DNA of 64,000 bases from Dethiobacter sp. (GTDB lineage: Bacteria > Bacillota > Dethiobacteria > DTU022 > UBA8154): contig DYEO01000079.1 of the NCBI GenBank assembly GCA_020725665.1, positions 19,712-83,711 on the forward strand, read 5' to 3'. The notes under the pieces were generated by a model. That model was not told the origin of the DNA and ran no database searches. It saw only the letters and a program-made list of their open reading frames with translations. Positions 39,782 through 50,158 of this stretch are shown here, piece after piece (position 1 is the first letter of the stretch; every line of letters begins with the position of its first letter). The translations under genes and the position numbers were made by a program.

Positions 39782-42097
39782 TTAAAGTTTTTTCATTTCA
39801 CGCCAGAGTTTTTCCATGCTGAGCGGCAAATCCTTTATCCTGATGCCGGTGGCCCTTTTTACCGCATTGGCAATGGCAGGCGCAGTACCCACCAACGTCG
39901 GCTCACCGACCCCTTTGGCGCCAAATGGCCCCCCGGGGTCTGTCTCCTCCACAATTAGGGGTGTAATATGCGGAGCGTCCAGTGCCGTAGGGATCTTGTA
40001 GTCCAGCATCGTATCGTTGATGACTTTCCCTTTTTCATCATATACAATTTCTTCAAATAGTGCGTAGCCAAGTCCCTGCACTAAACCTCCCTGAATCTGG
40101 CCTTCAACCCCTGTTGGGTTAACCGCTTTGCCCACATCATGTGCGGCCACTGCATCAACTACCTGTACCCGGCCGGTAGATTCATCCACCTCCACTTCAA
40201 CAATGTGCGATCCAAATACAAATCCAGCCATAGTTCCAAAGGGGAAGCCCTTTACTTTCTCCGGATCATACTTGTGCCCTTCCACCATGACTGATGCATT
40301 CCCAATAATCGGTCCCCTGGTAGCCCAGTGACTGATGCCGCCAATATCATGCATCTTCAGGGTACGCTCGGGAGATCCTTTTACGGTAATCTGCCCTTCC
40401 ATAATCTGCAGCTCTTCCGGAGTAACATCTAAAAACCTGGCAGCCAACTCCAGGATTTGTCTTTTGGCATCTGCCGCTGCCAGGCGCACAGCATTCCCAT
40501 TGGTCCGTGTAATACGGCTTGCCGTAACAGCCCAGTTGTAGGGTGTGGATGCCGTATCGGCGGCCACAATACCGACGGCCTCCATGGGAAGGCCCAGTTC
40601 TTCCGCGGCAATCTGCGTAAGGGTCGTATCCGACCCCTGACCGATATCAATAGCTCCTGTAAACACCGTGGCTGTTCCATCACCGTTAATGCGCACAATC
40701 GCCGAGGAGGACAAAACGCCGCTGATATGCTGCAAACAGGCCACACCCATACCCCGGTTTTTCCCCAGAGATTTACCCCAGCCGGCTGCTTTCGCCGTTT
40801 TCTCCAGGCACTCTTTCACCCCCACACTGGGCATGGGGATGCCGCCCACCGAAAGGTCGCCGTTTCGTAAGACATTCTTTAAACGAAACTCCACCGGGTC
40901 TATGCCGATACGTTCCGCCACCATATCCATATGGGACTCTGTGGCAAAGGCAGCCTGGGGATTGCCAAAGCCCCGGAAAGCCCCGCAGCCCATCTTGTTC
41001 GTATAAACACAATAGCTGTCAATACGGTAGGATGGTATTTTGTAGGGCCCCAATGACATCATGCCGCCGAATCCCGCAATGCCCGGCCCGTCGTCTGCAT
41101 ACGCACCGGTATCGTAAACCGCTTTAATTGTACGGGCCAGAATTTTTCCTTCCCTGGAAACCCCCGATTTGACAGTAATCTTGCTGCTGTGACGGGGGCT
41201 GGTGGCTGTAAATTCTTCTTTTCTTGTAAGCACAAGTTTAACCGGTTTGCCGGCTCTTTGGGCTAATGCTGCCGCAATGATTTGTGTTTTTGGTTCAACC
41301 TTTCCGCCGAACCCTCCCCCGGTTCTCAAGCCAATAACCCTGATTTTATTGATGGGTATGAGCAAACCGTCAGAAATTCTGATTTGCATCAAATGCGGTG
41401 CCTGCGTTGATGTCCAAAGCGTTAAACGGCCGCTGATATCATAGGCAGCCACGGTCCCGTTTGTTTCAATGGGCGTCTGCTGGACCATCTGGGTCGTAAA
41501 ACTGTCCTCGAAAACGTAATCTGACCGCTTTAAAGCTTCTTCCACGTCACCTTCAATGAAGGTGGTGCGGGAGCAGATGTTGCCTTTCTGTATAGCTTTA
41601 AATGTTTTGATGTAAGCTTCCTGGTTCTCATGCAGGAGAGGAGCTTCAGGGCTCATGGCAAAGTCCGTATCAAAAACAGGGACCAGTTCCTCATATTCAA
41701 CATCAATCAGTGCCAGGGCCTCCAGGGCGGTATCTTCATCAACAGCGGCAACGGCAGCAACCGGATCGCCCACATAGAGCACCTTACCGCGGGCCAGAAC
41801 AGGCGTATCGTAGATAAAGGGGCCATGACGCGTATCAGGTAAATCCTGGGCACTGATAGCCACTTTAACCCCCGGTAAACGCAGGGCTCTGGAAACATCC
41901 ACCTTTTTAATGCGCGCATGGGCTAGCGGGCTTCTCAGTACCTTTCCGTACAACATGTGGGGAAATGAAATATCATCCACATAAACGGCCTGCCCGGTAG
42001 CTTTTTCTGCCGCGTCCACCCTGGGAACCCTTTTGCCCACCACATTGAAGAGGGTCCCTTTTTCAACAGCATCAAGCAAAATTCCCACTTGGATCAA
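39782..42097 (-). CDS. Xanthine dehydrogenase family molybdenum-binding subunit (module II)
   Basis: 771 aa; GQAVYVDDISFPHMLYGKVLRSPLAHARIK, GCGAFRGFGNPQAAFATESHMD, DPGGPFGAKGVGEPTLVGTAPAIANAV. Confidence 0.92.
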   Translation of the reverse strand: MIQVGILLDAVEKGTLFNVVGKRVPRVDAAEKATGQAVYVDDISFPHMLYGKVLRSPLAHARIKKVDVSRALRLPGVKVAISAQDLPDTRHGPFIYDTPVLARGKVLYVGDPVAAVAAVDEDTALEALALIDVEYEELVPVFDTDFAMSPEAPLLHENQEAYIKTFKAIQKGNICSRTTFIEGDVEEALKRSDYVFEDSFTTQMVQQTPIETNGTVAAYDISGRLTLWTSTQAPHLMQIRISDGLLIPINKIRVIGLRTGGGFGGKVEPKTQIIAAALAQRAGKPVKLVLTRKEEFTATSPRHSSKITVKSGVSREGKILARTIKAVYDTGAYADDGPGIAGFGGMMSLGPYKIPSYRIDSYCVYTNKMGCGAFRGFGNPQAAFATESHMDMVAERIGIDPVEFRLKNVLRNGDLSVGGIPMPSVGVKECLEKTAKAAGWGKSLGKNRGMGVACLQHISGVLSSSAIVRINGDGTATVFTGAIDIGQGSDTTLTQIAAEELGLPMEAVGIVAADTASTPYNWAVTASRITRTNGNAVRLAAADAKRQILELAARFLDVTPEELQIMEGQITVKGSPERTLKMHDIGGISHWATRGPIIGNASVMVEGHKYDPEKVKGFPFGTMAGFVFGSHIVEVEVDESTGRVQVVDAVAAHDVGKAVNPTGVEGQIQGGLVQGLGYALFEEIVYDEKGKVINDTMLDYKIPTALDAPHITPLIVEETDPGGPFGAKGVGEPTLVGTAPAIANAVKRATGIRIKDLPLSMEKLWREMKKL

Positions 42098-42570
42098 ACC
42101 TCCTTTCCGGCGAGGGAACCAATGGCCTCAACAATTTTCTGGTAACCGGTACAGCGGCACAAGTTGCCCGATATGCCCTGTCGAATTTCTTTTTCCGTAG
42201 GCTTTGGATTCGCATTAAGTATATATTTGGCACTCATGATCATCCCCGGCGTACAGAAACCACACTGTATAGCCCCATGGTTGACAAAAGCCTGCTGAAT
42301 GGGGTGCATTTGGCCGTTCTCTGCCAACCCTTCAATGGTAGTCACTTCCTTGCCTTCCACCTTGGGGATCAACACGAGGCAGGAGTTGTACGGCATACCG
42401 TCAATTAAAACTGTGCATCCCCCACAATCTCCATCGCCACAACCCTTTTTAGTCCCGGTTAAACCTAGATCTTTTCTTATTACATCGAGTAAAGTGCGAC
42501 TGGGCTCAACCTTGACAACCTGCTTTTCTCCGTTAAGGAAGAAGCAAACCGTTGTCTTCAATGCAACCAA
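42094..42570 (-). CDS. XDH-family [2Fe-2S] subunit (module II)
   Basis: 158 aa; [53 protein letters not shown]. Confidence 0.95.
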   Translation of the reverse strand: MVALKTTVCFFLNGEKQVVKVEPSRTLLDVIRKDLGLTGTKKGCGDGDCGGCTVLIDGMPYNSCLVLIPKVEGKEVTTIEGLAENGQMHPIQQAFVNHGAIQCGFCTPGMIMSAKYILNANPKPTEKEIRQGISGNLCRCTGYQKIVEAIGSLAGKEV

Positions 42571-42595
42571 CCCCCTTTCCTCGGGTTTGAATAGT

Positions 42596-43471
42596 CTACA
42601 TGTTTAATTTGGCCCTTTCGTATGCTTTGGCCAAAGCTTTTTCGGTTAGCACCGCAACCATTTCTCTGCGATATTCGGCACTGGCTCGAACATCGGTGAT
42701 GGGCACGGCATGTGTCTTGGCCAACTGCCCTGCTTCTCGCATAAGTTTTTCACTAAACGTTTCCCCGACCAATGCTTTTTCCGCGCTTGTTGCCCGCAAC
42801 GGTGTGGGTGCAACTGCTCCCATACAGATGCAAACGTCTTCAAAGGTATAATCTTTGTTTAGTTTTACATACGCAGCCACATTTACGATGGCAATGTCAA
42901 GAGCATTGCGGGGGCTTAAGCGGAAATAGGCGTTGCCGGAGCCTTGCGGCGGTTCATTTATGTTCAAACCAACCAATATTTCACTCTGTTTCAGGTCTGT
43001 CCGCGACGGACCCAGGAAAAAATCTTTAAGCTCTATTTGCCTTTCCCCGGAAGGTCCCACGATCCGTGCCATGGACTTTAAAGCAACCAGAGCCGGTGCT
43101 GTTTCAGCGGACGGAGCAGCATTGCAAATATTTCCACCAACGGTAGCCAGGTTTCTTACCTGGGGAGAGCCAAGCTGTGAAGAGGCTTCTACAAGGGCCG
43201 GGTATTTTTCCAAAACATTAAGCGCCCTGCATATTGCGCCATGTGTTACCGTTGCACCGATAGCCAGTCCATCACCATTTTGAACGTTTAACCGGTTTAA
43301 ATCATCGATAAATGAAATATCCACAAGCGCTTCGGGGGCGGCATACTTGCCGTGTTGAATACCGATCAAGAGGTCCGTCCCTCCGGCAACAATTTTCCCC
43401 TTATCACCAAGTTCCTCCAGCATTGTCATAGCTTCCGGAAGGCTTTTTGCTTTATAATAAGCAAATTTCAC
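42596..43471 (-). CDS. XDH-family FAD-binding subunit (module II)
   Basis: 291 aa; VAGGTDLLIGIQHGK, SPQVRNLATVGGNICNAAPSAETAPALVAL. Confidence 0.93.
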   Translation of the reverse strand: MKFAYYKAKSLPEAMTMLEELGDKGKIVAGGTDLLIGIQHGKYAAPEALVDISFIDDLNRLNVQNGDGLAIGATVTHGAICRALNVLEKYPALVEASSQLGSPQVRNLATVGGNICNAAPSAETAPALVALKSMARIVGPSGERQIELKDFFLGPSRTDLKQSEILVGLNINEPPQGSGNAYFRLSPRNALDIAIVNVAAYVKLNKDYTFEDVCICMGAVAPTPLRATSAEKALVGETFSEKLMREAGQLAKTHAVPITDVRASAEYRREMVAVLTEKALAKAYERAKLNM

Positions 43472-43562
43472 AAACTAAACCTCCTCTCCTTACCGTAATC
43501 ACATTAATTAAAATCAGTGATTACCCAAACTTAATTCAACCCTTAATCTGCCTGCTTTATGT

Positions 43563-44900
43563 TTATGCAGTTTCTTCATACAACTTTTTAATAAGTTGCG
43601 CCTTCATTTCAAAACGGGGCAACGTGCCTTCGGGAACCAATTCCACCTGCGGCTGAAAGATAAGCTTGGATCTTAACTCACCCTCGATTTGCTTCTTTAA
43701 CGTCGCCAAATCCTGAACTCCCGTGGCATACTCCACCTGGATTTTAAGCGGGGGATCTACTTTTGGACCGGGTTTTTCCAGTAAGATTTGTATCTCTCCC
43801 GTTGCCTTGGGACGAAACTCGGAAACCACATCCTTAATTGCAGACGGGAAAACATTTACACCCAGGACAATTAACATATCATCCGTTCTGCCAACGCAGC
43901 GTACCCTGAAGGTCTTGCGGCCACAAGCACAGGGATCATCATAAACTTCAATGCGATCCCTGGTGCGAAAACGAATAAGGGGGACACAGTCGCGATCCAG
44001 ATGTGTCGCTACCAGTTCACCGCTGGCCCCGTCTTCCATTTTCAGCCTTTCCCCGGTTTCAGGATCAATAATTTCCAGATAAAGCATGTCATGGCCCAGG
44101 AAATGGTTTCCTATTCTTTCTTCACATTCAGCGCAATATACCGGTAAAATATCCGCATTGCCCAAGCTCTCTGATACAATTGCTCCCCAGTCTTCCTCAA
44201 TTTTCTTACGTACTCCGGGAACGCCGCCACCCGGCTCTGCTCCGCAAAGAATTCTTTTAACACCCAATTCTCTTGGATCTATGCTGAGTTTATTGCGGAT
44301 CCAGTCTGCCAAATAAATGGCGTACGAGGGCGTACAGGTAAGCATGTCTGCTTTTAAATTAACAAATGAACTGACAATACGGTCCGAGTTGCCGGTTCCG
44401 ATAGGTATAAAAGTTGCACCAATGTTTTCAATGGCATCATGAAGCGGTAATCCACCTACAAAAAACCCGATACCAAAGCCCATTACCACCTTGCTATTGG
44501 GACGGACTCCTTCGGCATAATAACAGCGGGAGACAACTTCCGTCCAAACATCCCGGTCATGTGCTGTTATGGGAACGTAACTCGGAGCCCCGGTGGTACC
44601 CGAAGAGGCATGCACCCTGATAATCTTTTCTTCCGGAGCACAAACGTGGTTTCCGTACGGAGGGTAGTTAATTTGGGCGTCTCTAAGTTCATATTTGGTG
44701 GTAAAAGGAAAATTAACAAGGTCGTCCACAGTTTTAATCTGCTCAGGTTTTAATCCGGCTTCTTTAAATTTTGCTTGATAAAACGGAGAGTTTGCATAAA
44801 CATAGGCAATTTGTTTCTTTAATTTGGCATTTTGCAGTTCTGTAATCTCTTCTTTGGTGAGCTTTTCCATCTTTTCGTTAAAACAATTGGGATAACTCAT
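43563..44900 (-). CDS. Phenylacetate-CoA ligase-like (adenylate-forming aryl-CoA ligase)
   Basis: 445 aa; IIRVHASSGTTGAPSYVPIT, LCGAEPGGGVPGVRKKIEEDWG, PLIRFRTRDRIEVYDDPCACGRKTFRVRCVGRTDDMLIVLGVNVFPSAI. Confidence 0.92.
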   Translation of the reverse strand: MSYPNCFNEKMEKLTKEEITELQNAKLKKQIAYVYANSPFYQAKFKEAGLKPEQIKTVDDLVNFPFTTKYELRDAQINYPPYGNHVCAPEEKIIRVHASSGTTGAPSYVPITAHDRDVWTEVVSRCYYAEGVRPNSKVVMGFGIGFFVGGLPLHDAIENIGATFIPIGTGNSDRIVSSFVNLKADMLTCTPSYAIYLADWIRNKLSIDPRELGVKRILCGAEPGGGVPGVRKKIEEDWGAIVSESLGNADILPVYCAECEERIGNHFLGHDMLYLEIIDPETGERLKMEDGASGELVATHLDRDCVPLIRFRTRDRIEVYDDPCACGRKTFRVRCVGRTDDMLIVLGVNVFPSAIKDVVSEFRPKATGEIQILLEKPGPKVDPPLKIQVEYATGVQDLATLKKQIEGELRSKLIFQPQVELVPEGTLPRFEMKAQLIKKLYEETA

Positions 44901-45036
44901 CGGAAAAATGCCTCCCTTTATTTTTTATTGTTTAAATATTATCACACTAAGTTGAATTATAACAATGTATAGGAACACCTAATTTGATTGCCATCTTTGT
45001 ATAGAGTAAACTACTAATATATTAATTTTTTTCTAT

Positions 45037-47841
45037 TTAATCTGAAATCATTTCATAAGCTTTAAAAGCAACAAGTAATTTTAAACGTTCATCAGATTCT
45101 TTTAAGTCCATATTTAAGACTTCCCGAATTCTCTTAATACGATAATTCAAAGTATTTACGTGAAGGTATAGATCCCTTGATGTTTGTTGAATATTACAGT
45201 TATTTTCCAGATAAACCTTTAAAGTGTGCACAAAGTTGGTATTTTTTTTCTTATCATAGAGTATCAGGGACCCAAGTGAATTATGGACATAAGTTTCCAG
45301 CATATCTTTGTTGCTGATTTGTCCTAATAAGGTATATACTCCTAAATCTTTATATAACATTACTCCACCATTATTTTTATATTTGCTTAACACTAACGAA
45401 CTTCTTTTTGCTTCCTCATAGGATAAATGGAAGTCCTCCAGTTTATAAACATCGCTACCGATGCCAATATTTACTTTAACCGTATTACAAATTTCGTTAA
45501 TATTATTATATAAAGAGTTAGCCAGGTCCACTGGCCGGCAAGTATCATTAAGATTTGCTATGAGCACAATTAATTCACTCTTAGTGACAGCAATGCAGTT
45601 TTGAGCTTTTTTCTTTATTAGATCGTCAATAAGTTCTAAAATGCTGTTTTTTATTTTATTCTTTTTTATCTCCGGGATATTATCTTTGCTATAGTTAATT
45701 TTTACAACCATAACCTGATGGCTTGGCTGTGAAAGATCAAAACCCAAATAGCTGACTCTTTCCAATACTTCTTCTTCACTATTATATTTGCCGGTCAGCA
45801 GATCATCGAGATAATCACCTTTTAATTTTTTCTCAACCTCGTAAACAATTTTCTTTTTGACCATTTCAAGGGCAAAGACGGAACTAGCATGTTCAATTGC
45901 CACAATATCAAGTTCATTAGGCTCCCTGTCCTTTAAAACCACTACAGCATACCCCTCCACACCGTCGCTTCCCACAATTGGAGCAAATAAAATCGGACGT
46001 TTTAAACCATCTTGAGGCAGTGGCGGAAATATTTTATAATCCTTTTTAAGCCTTACTTCTTCAAGTAAGGCTTTAACTTCATCAATAATGACTATATGGG
46101 ATATTTTATTAATATAAAACTCATCCAACATACTGTCATTTCCGATTGAGTAAGCAAGTCGCTTTAAATACTTGTCCAATACTATAACCGGACATTTAAT
46201 TAACTTAAAAAGTGTATTGGCCACAGCCTGAAAACCGTTGTTATGGAGTATGGTTTTTGTAAATTCCTCATGAATTTCTAACGACTTTTTTAACATGACG
46301 CGGTGATCTTCTATGACTTTATTGGATTGTTTCAATTCCAATACCGTTTTTTCTTTTTGCTCATATAATTTTACTTTTTCCAAGGCTATGGATATTTGAT
46401 TGGACATGCGGGAAAGTAAATTGACATTTTTCTTGGAAAAACCCATATCGTTTTTACGGCAACAAAATAAAACTCCACAAATATCATTATTTCCCAATGG
46501 TATGGCAACCAGGGAGCGATACCCCTCCAGGCTTAAATAAGCTTCAAATTCACCTCTTTCCGTTTCGAATAAATAATCTGAATGCCTGTTATTTAAATTT
46601 ACCGTTAAAGGCGTTTTTTTATCTAAAACTACACCGGTTATACCTTTATCAGTTTCAATATGTTTGTTCTTTAAAAAATCGGTTAGCGGGCCATTTACGG
46701 CTTTTAAGTAACCCCGCCTGGCATTATCAATTAAGGCAATAGCTGACATTTCACATTTCAACAAAGAACAGGACCTCGCTACAACTTTATCCAACAAAAT
46801 ATCGATATCTAATGTTGCAGAAATATCTAGGCTTATTTCATAAAGGGTTTTTGTTTCCTGTTCCTGTCGCATTACCTCTTCAAAAAGCCTTGTTTTTTCA
46901 ATTAATCCTGCAATTTGGTTTGCAAATATGGATAACAGCCTTACATCGTTACCGGTAAATAAACCCTTTTTCTTGTTGATTATATGAAGAACGCCAATGA
47001 TTCTATCTTCTACTTGTAAAGGAACCGATATGGTGTTACGTACGCCAAACAGTTTGATATATTCTTGTATCAAAAGGGGATCAGCCGGGGCATCATTGGA
47101 GATATAGGGTTTACCGGAGGTAAAAACACTCTCCGCGGCAACAGAGATGCGATAATAGGTAAAAAGATTTTCATCAGTTAAGCCAAATGCCGGTTTTTGT
47201 AAAACCAGTCTATTTTGTTCTTTTTCGTATAAAAGAATGCCACCACTCTCCGCGTCCAGAATAGCGCTTAATTTATCTAAAACAATGGAAATAATGGTTT
47301 CATATTTTTCTCCGCTGTTTACTAACTTGTTAATTTCCGCCAGAAAAGATAATTCATTTTGCGCTTTGGCAATTTTTTCTTGATAATTATTTATTTCAAA
47401 AGCCATTAATAATTGTTCTGTCATTAAATTTAAAATAATATTATCGTTTGCATGATCAATGGTATTTTTAAATAACCCTGTAATGATCGCATTGTCCTTC
47501 TTTTTATAAATCGAGCTGAATATAAAATCCTGGGATAAATCTACAGCAGTTTCCTCTTCAAAAAAAACTTTAACCAATTTAGGATCATGATTTTTAATGC
47601 TGATATTCCACTTTTTTTGCTTCATATCCAAGGTTTTTTTATTAAATTTATCTTTTTTGCCATTATAATGAATCAATATATATTTATCTTTGGCATATAC
47701 AAATAAGATAACAAGATCATTACATTTCAATAAGTTGTTATACTTTAAAATTATATCTTTACAATAATTATCCGGATAGTGATCGATATCTTTTACTAGA
47801 AATAATGGCTGTTTCACTTTTGCGGCATTTTGCATTTTCAT
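45037..47841 (-). CDS. GAF-domain PucR/CdaR-type transcriptional regulator
   Basis: 934 aa; two GAF-like stretches (LNKLVNSGEKYETIISIVLDKLSAILDAESGGILLYE; SLDISATLDIDILLDKVVARSCSLLKCEMSAIALI) and C-terminal LYLHVNTLNYRIKRIREVLNMDL helix-turn-helix. Confidence 0.88.
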   Translation of the reverse strand: MKMQNAAKVKQPLFLVKDIDHYPDNYCKDIILKYNNLLKCNDLVILFVYAKDKYILIHYNGKKDKFNKKTLDMKQKKWNISIKNHDPKLVKVFFEEETAVDLSQDFIFSSIYKKKDNAIITGLFKNTIDHANDNIILNLMTEQLLMAFEINNYQEKIAKAQNELSFLAEINKLVNSGEKYETIISIVLDKLSAILDAESGGILLYEKEQNRLVLQKPAFGLTDENLFTYYRISVAAESVFTSGKPYISNDAPADPLLIQEYIKLFGVRNTISVPLQVEDRIIGVLHIINKKKGLFTGNDVRLLSIFANQIAGLIEKTRLFEEVMRQEQETKTLYEISLDISATLDIDILLDKVVARSCSLLKCEMSAIALIDNARRGYLKAVNGPLTDFLKNKHIETDKGITGVVLDKKTPLTVNLNNRHSDYLFETERGEFEAYLSLEGYRSLVAIPLGNNDICGVLFCCRKNDMGFSKKNVNLLSRMSNQISIALEKVKLYEQKEKTVLELKQSNKVIEDHRVMLKKSLEIHEEFTKTILHNNGFQAVANTLFKLIKCPVIVLDKYLKRLAYSIGNDSMLDEFYINKISHIVIIDEVKALLEEVRLKKDYKIFPPLPQDGLKRPILFAPIVGSDGVEGYAVVVLKDREPNELDIVAIEHASSVFALEMVKKKIVYEVEKKLKGDYLDDLLTGKYNSEEEVLERVSYLGFDLSQPSHQVMVVKINYSKDNIPEIKKNKIKNSILELIDDLIKKKAQNCIAVTKSELIVLIANLNDTCRPVDLANSLYNNINEICNTVKVNIGIGSDVYKLEDFHLSYEEAKRSSLVLSKYKNNGGVMLYKDLGVYTLLGQISNKDMLETYVHNSLGSLILYDKKKNTNFVHTLKVYLENNCNIQQTSRDLYLHVNTLNYRIKRIREVLNMDLKESDERLKLLVAFKAYEMISD

Positions 47842-47922
47842 GACATGCTACTCCTTGTCAAGCTTTAGCTTAGTAATAACGGAAACAAGGAACAAAATAA
47901 ATGCTTTATGTTTTTTAGGAGG

Positions 47923-47962
47923 AGCTCATTCAGCAGTTAAAATTTCAACTGCTGAATGAGCT
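47923..47962. promoter_or_regulatory. Stem-loop between the sugar-binding-protein gene and the regulator gene
   Basis: Perfect 16-bp arms AGCTCATTCAGCAGTT / AACTGCTGAATGAGCT; no clear T-run on either strand. Confidence 0.6.
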
Positions 47963-47988
47963 AAATATAACCATAACTAAAAAACTAT

Positions 47989-48960
47989 CTACTGTAAATC
48001 TTCCGTTTTTAAACCGGCAATATTTTTGTAATCAACAACCAGCGTATCAATTTCTACAAGATAACCTTCATGCTTACCTTCCAAAACATTTTTAACTACT
48101 TCCATTGCCATTTTCCCCCAACTCTCCGGTCTCAGGGAAATTGTCATGGCCATTCTTCCTTCTCTCACTGATTGAACAGCACCAGGAACAGCATTGAAAC
48201 CAGTAACCTTTACCTTGCCCAAACGCCCTGCTGCTTCCACAGCTTCCACCGCACCGAGTGCCAGTTCGTCATTATTACAATAAATAACATCGACGTCTGG
48301 ATTAGCCACCAGGACGTCTTCTGCCAAGCGAAGACCGTTCTCTTTAGTATGAGTCGAGTACAACTCGGCAACGATTTCTATCCCGGGATGTTCTGCCAAA
48401 ACATCCTTAATAGCCTCGGTCATTCTTAAGACCATATAAGCTCCGGCAGGCCCGGCCAACATCGCTACTTTGCCTTTTCCACCGATTTCATCTGCAATCC
48501 ATTTTCCAATCACTGAACCGCTTTCGTACCAATCCAGACCGACAAATGCTGCTTCCAATTCCGGATTGGCAATCGACCTGGCAATACTGATGGCTGGAAT
48601 GCCCGCTTCTTTGGCCGCTTCATAAGATACTTTTAAACCATCCACACTGATCGGCGATACCAATATGGCATCAACTTTGGCCACGATTAAATCCTCGATA
48701 CCGCTTACCTGCCTTCCCACGTCCTCTTCTGCAATAACGGTGCGGATATTAATACCGAGCTCTTCCGCTTTTTGCTTAATACCTTTTTCCATAGCCATGT
48801 AAAACGGGTTTGTTGCACTGGCCAGAGACAATCCGACCGTATATTGCTTTCCGGAAGCTGGTGTGGGAGCCGTTGCCTTCTGCCCACATCCGTAAGTAAC
48901 AAGCAACATAAGCAGTAATGTGACGCACAGCAGTACTTTAGCAATTTTTTTCCAGTTCAC
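47989..48960 (-). CDS. Periplasmic-binding lipoprotein, ribose (RbsB) type
   Basis: 323 aa; lipobox VTYGC; YTVGLSLASATNPFYMAMEKGIKQKAEELGINI. Confidence 0.9.
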   Translation of the reverse strand: MNWKKIAKVLLCVTLLLMLLVTYGCGQKATAPTPASGKQYTVGLSLASATNPFYMAMEKGIKQKAEELGINIRTVIAEEDVGRQVSGIEDLIVAKVDAILVSPISVDGLKVSYEAAKEAGIPAISIARSIANPELEAAFVGLDWYESGSVIGKWIADEIGGKGKVAMLAGPAGAYMVLRMTEAIKDVLAEHPGIEIVAELYSTHTKENGLRLAEDVLVANPDVDVIYCNNDELALGAVEAVEAAGRLGKVKVTGFNAVPGAVQSVREGRMAMTISLRPESWGKMAMEVVKNVLEGKHEGYLVEIDTLVVDYKNIAGLKTEDLQ

Positions 48961-49042
48961 TTGATAACCCCCTTATTATTAGAATATAATTGAAACCATG
49001 CAGTACTATTTTTCGGACACCACCTCCAGGGTTAATTGAAAA

Positions 49043-50086
49043 TTAACGTGCCGCCCTTAAAGCTCCAATGGTAGCAGCACTTACAAAAACCACACCTATG
49101 GCCACCTGCTGCCAGTAATAGGGCACATTTAACAGATTTAAACCATTTTGCAATACCCCGATAAACAGGACTCCCAGCAAAGTCTTGACCAGAGATCCCT
49201 GCCCACCCTTTAAGCTTGTACCTCCTAAAACTACAGCAGCAATTGCATAGAGCTCAAGAAACACGCCAACAGTCGGTTCCCCGGCACGTATTCTGCCTGC
49301 CAGGACCAGACCGGCAAAGCTGGCACACAAGCTGCATATGATAAAAGTCGCCATAATAATTTTTTCGACTTTAATCCCGGAGAGGCGTGCCGCCTCCCGG
49401 TTTCCGCCGACTGCAAAAATTTTTACGCCAAAAGCAGTATATTTTAAAATAATATGTCCAAGAACAAAAACCCCGATAAAAATCAGGGCAGGGTAGGGAA
49501 TTCCCATGAGATTTCCTGTGCCGATAACAGTAAATTCCCTCGGAAGATTGGATACGGTATGGCCGCCGCTTATTGACAAGGCCAGGCCGCGTGCCGTCAC
49601 AAGTGTCCCCAGGGTTACAATGAATGGAGAGAGGTTCATTTTTGATATTAAAAGTCCATTAAATGATCCTATAGCCGCTCCAATTAAAAGACCGACAAGT
49701 ATGCCAACCGGCACGCCAAAGCTCAGAAGTGCAAGTGCTGCAGCCGTACCGGAAAGTGCAACAACCGAGCCTGCAGAAAGATCAAACCCGCCTCCGATAA
49801 TAACAAATGTCATTCCTGTAGCAACAATGGCCAGGATTGATGTTTGAAGCAGAACATTTCTTAAATTAGCCCATGTTAAAAAATACGGGCTGGAGAATGT
49901 TAAGAACAACAACAGGGCTAAAAAGCAAGCCGGCAAAAAAAGTTGATCCCAACTTTGTAAGTATCTTTTTATCCCATTTATCAATCTTAAATTCCAAGCG
50001 ACATCAACGTTGGGTTGAAAAGTTTTACTATTTAGATTGGCGTCAGTCAAGACCCAGCCTCCCCTATCGTATATTGTTTCAAACAT
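49043..50086 (-). CDS. ABC transporter permease, RbsC type
   Basis: 347 aa; ATGMTFVIIGGGFDLSAGSVVALSG, GLLISKMNLSPFIVTLGTLVTARGLALSISGGHTV. Confidence 0.92.
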   Translation of the reverse strand: MFETIYDRGGWVLTDANLNSKTFQPNVDVAWNLRLINGIKRYLQSWDQLFLPACFLALLLFLTFSSPYFLTWANLRNVLLQTSILAIVATGMTFVIIGGGFDLSAGSVVALSGTAAALALLSFGVPVGILVGLLIGAAIGSFNGLLISKMNLSPFIVTLGTLVTARGLALSISGGHTVSNLPREFTVIGTGNLMGIPYPALIFIGVFVLGHIILKYTAFGVKIFAVGGNREAARLSGIKVEKIIMATFIICSLCASFAGLVLAGRIRAGEPTVGVFLELYAIAAVVLGGTSLKGGQGSLVKTLLGVLFIGVLQNGLNLLNVPYYWQQVAIGVVFVSAATIGALRAAR

Positions 50087-50158
50087 GTAAAAAACCTGTA
50101 GTAAAAAAGGCCGCCTCCCTTCCGTATGATTAATTTAAATTCGAAGTTTAATTGATGT

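Noticed and set aside
16120-43471. 4-hydroxybenzoyl-CoA reductase as the identity of the XDH-family modules
   Set aside because: The intact FAD subunit (291 aa) shows no extra Cys-rich insertion expected for the extra 4Fe-4S cluster of the characterised HcrB; substrate left open.
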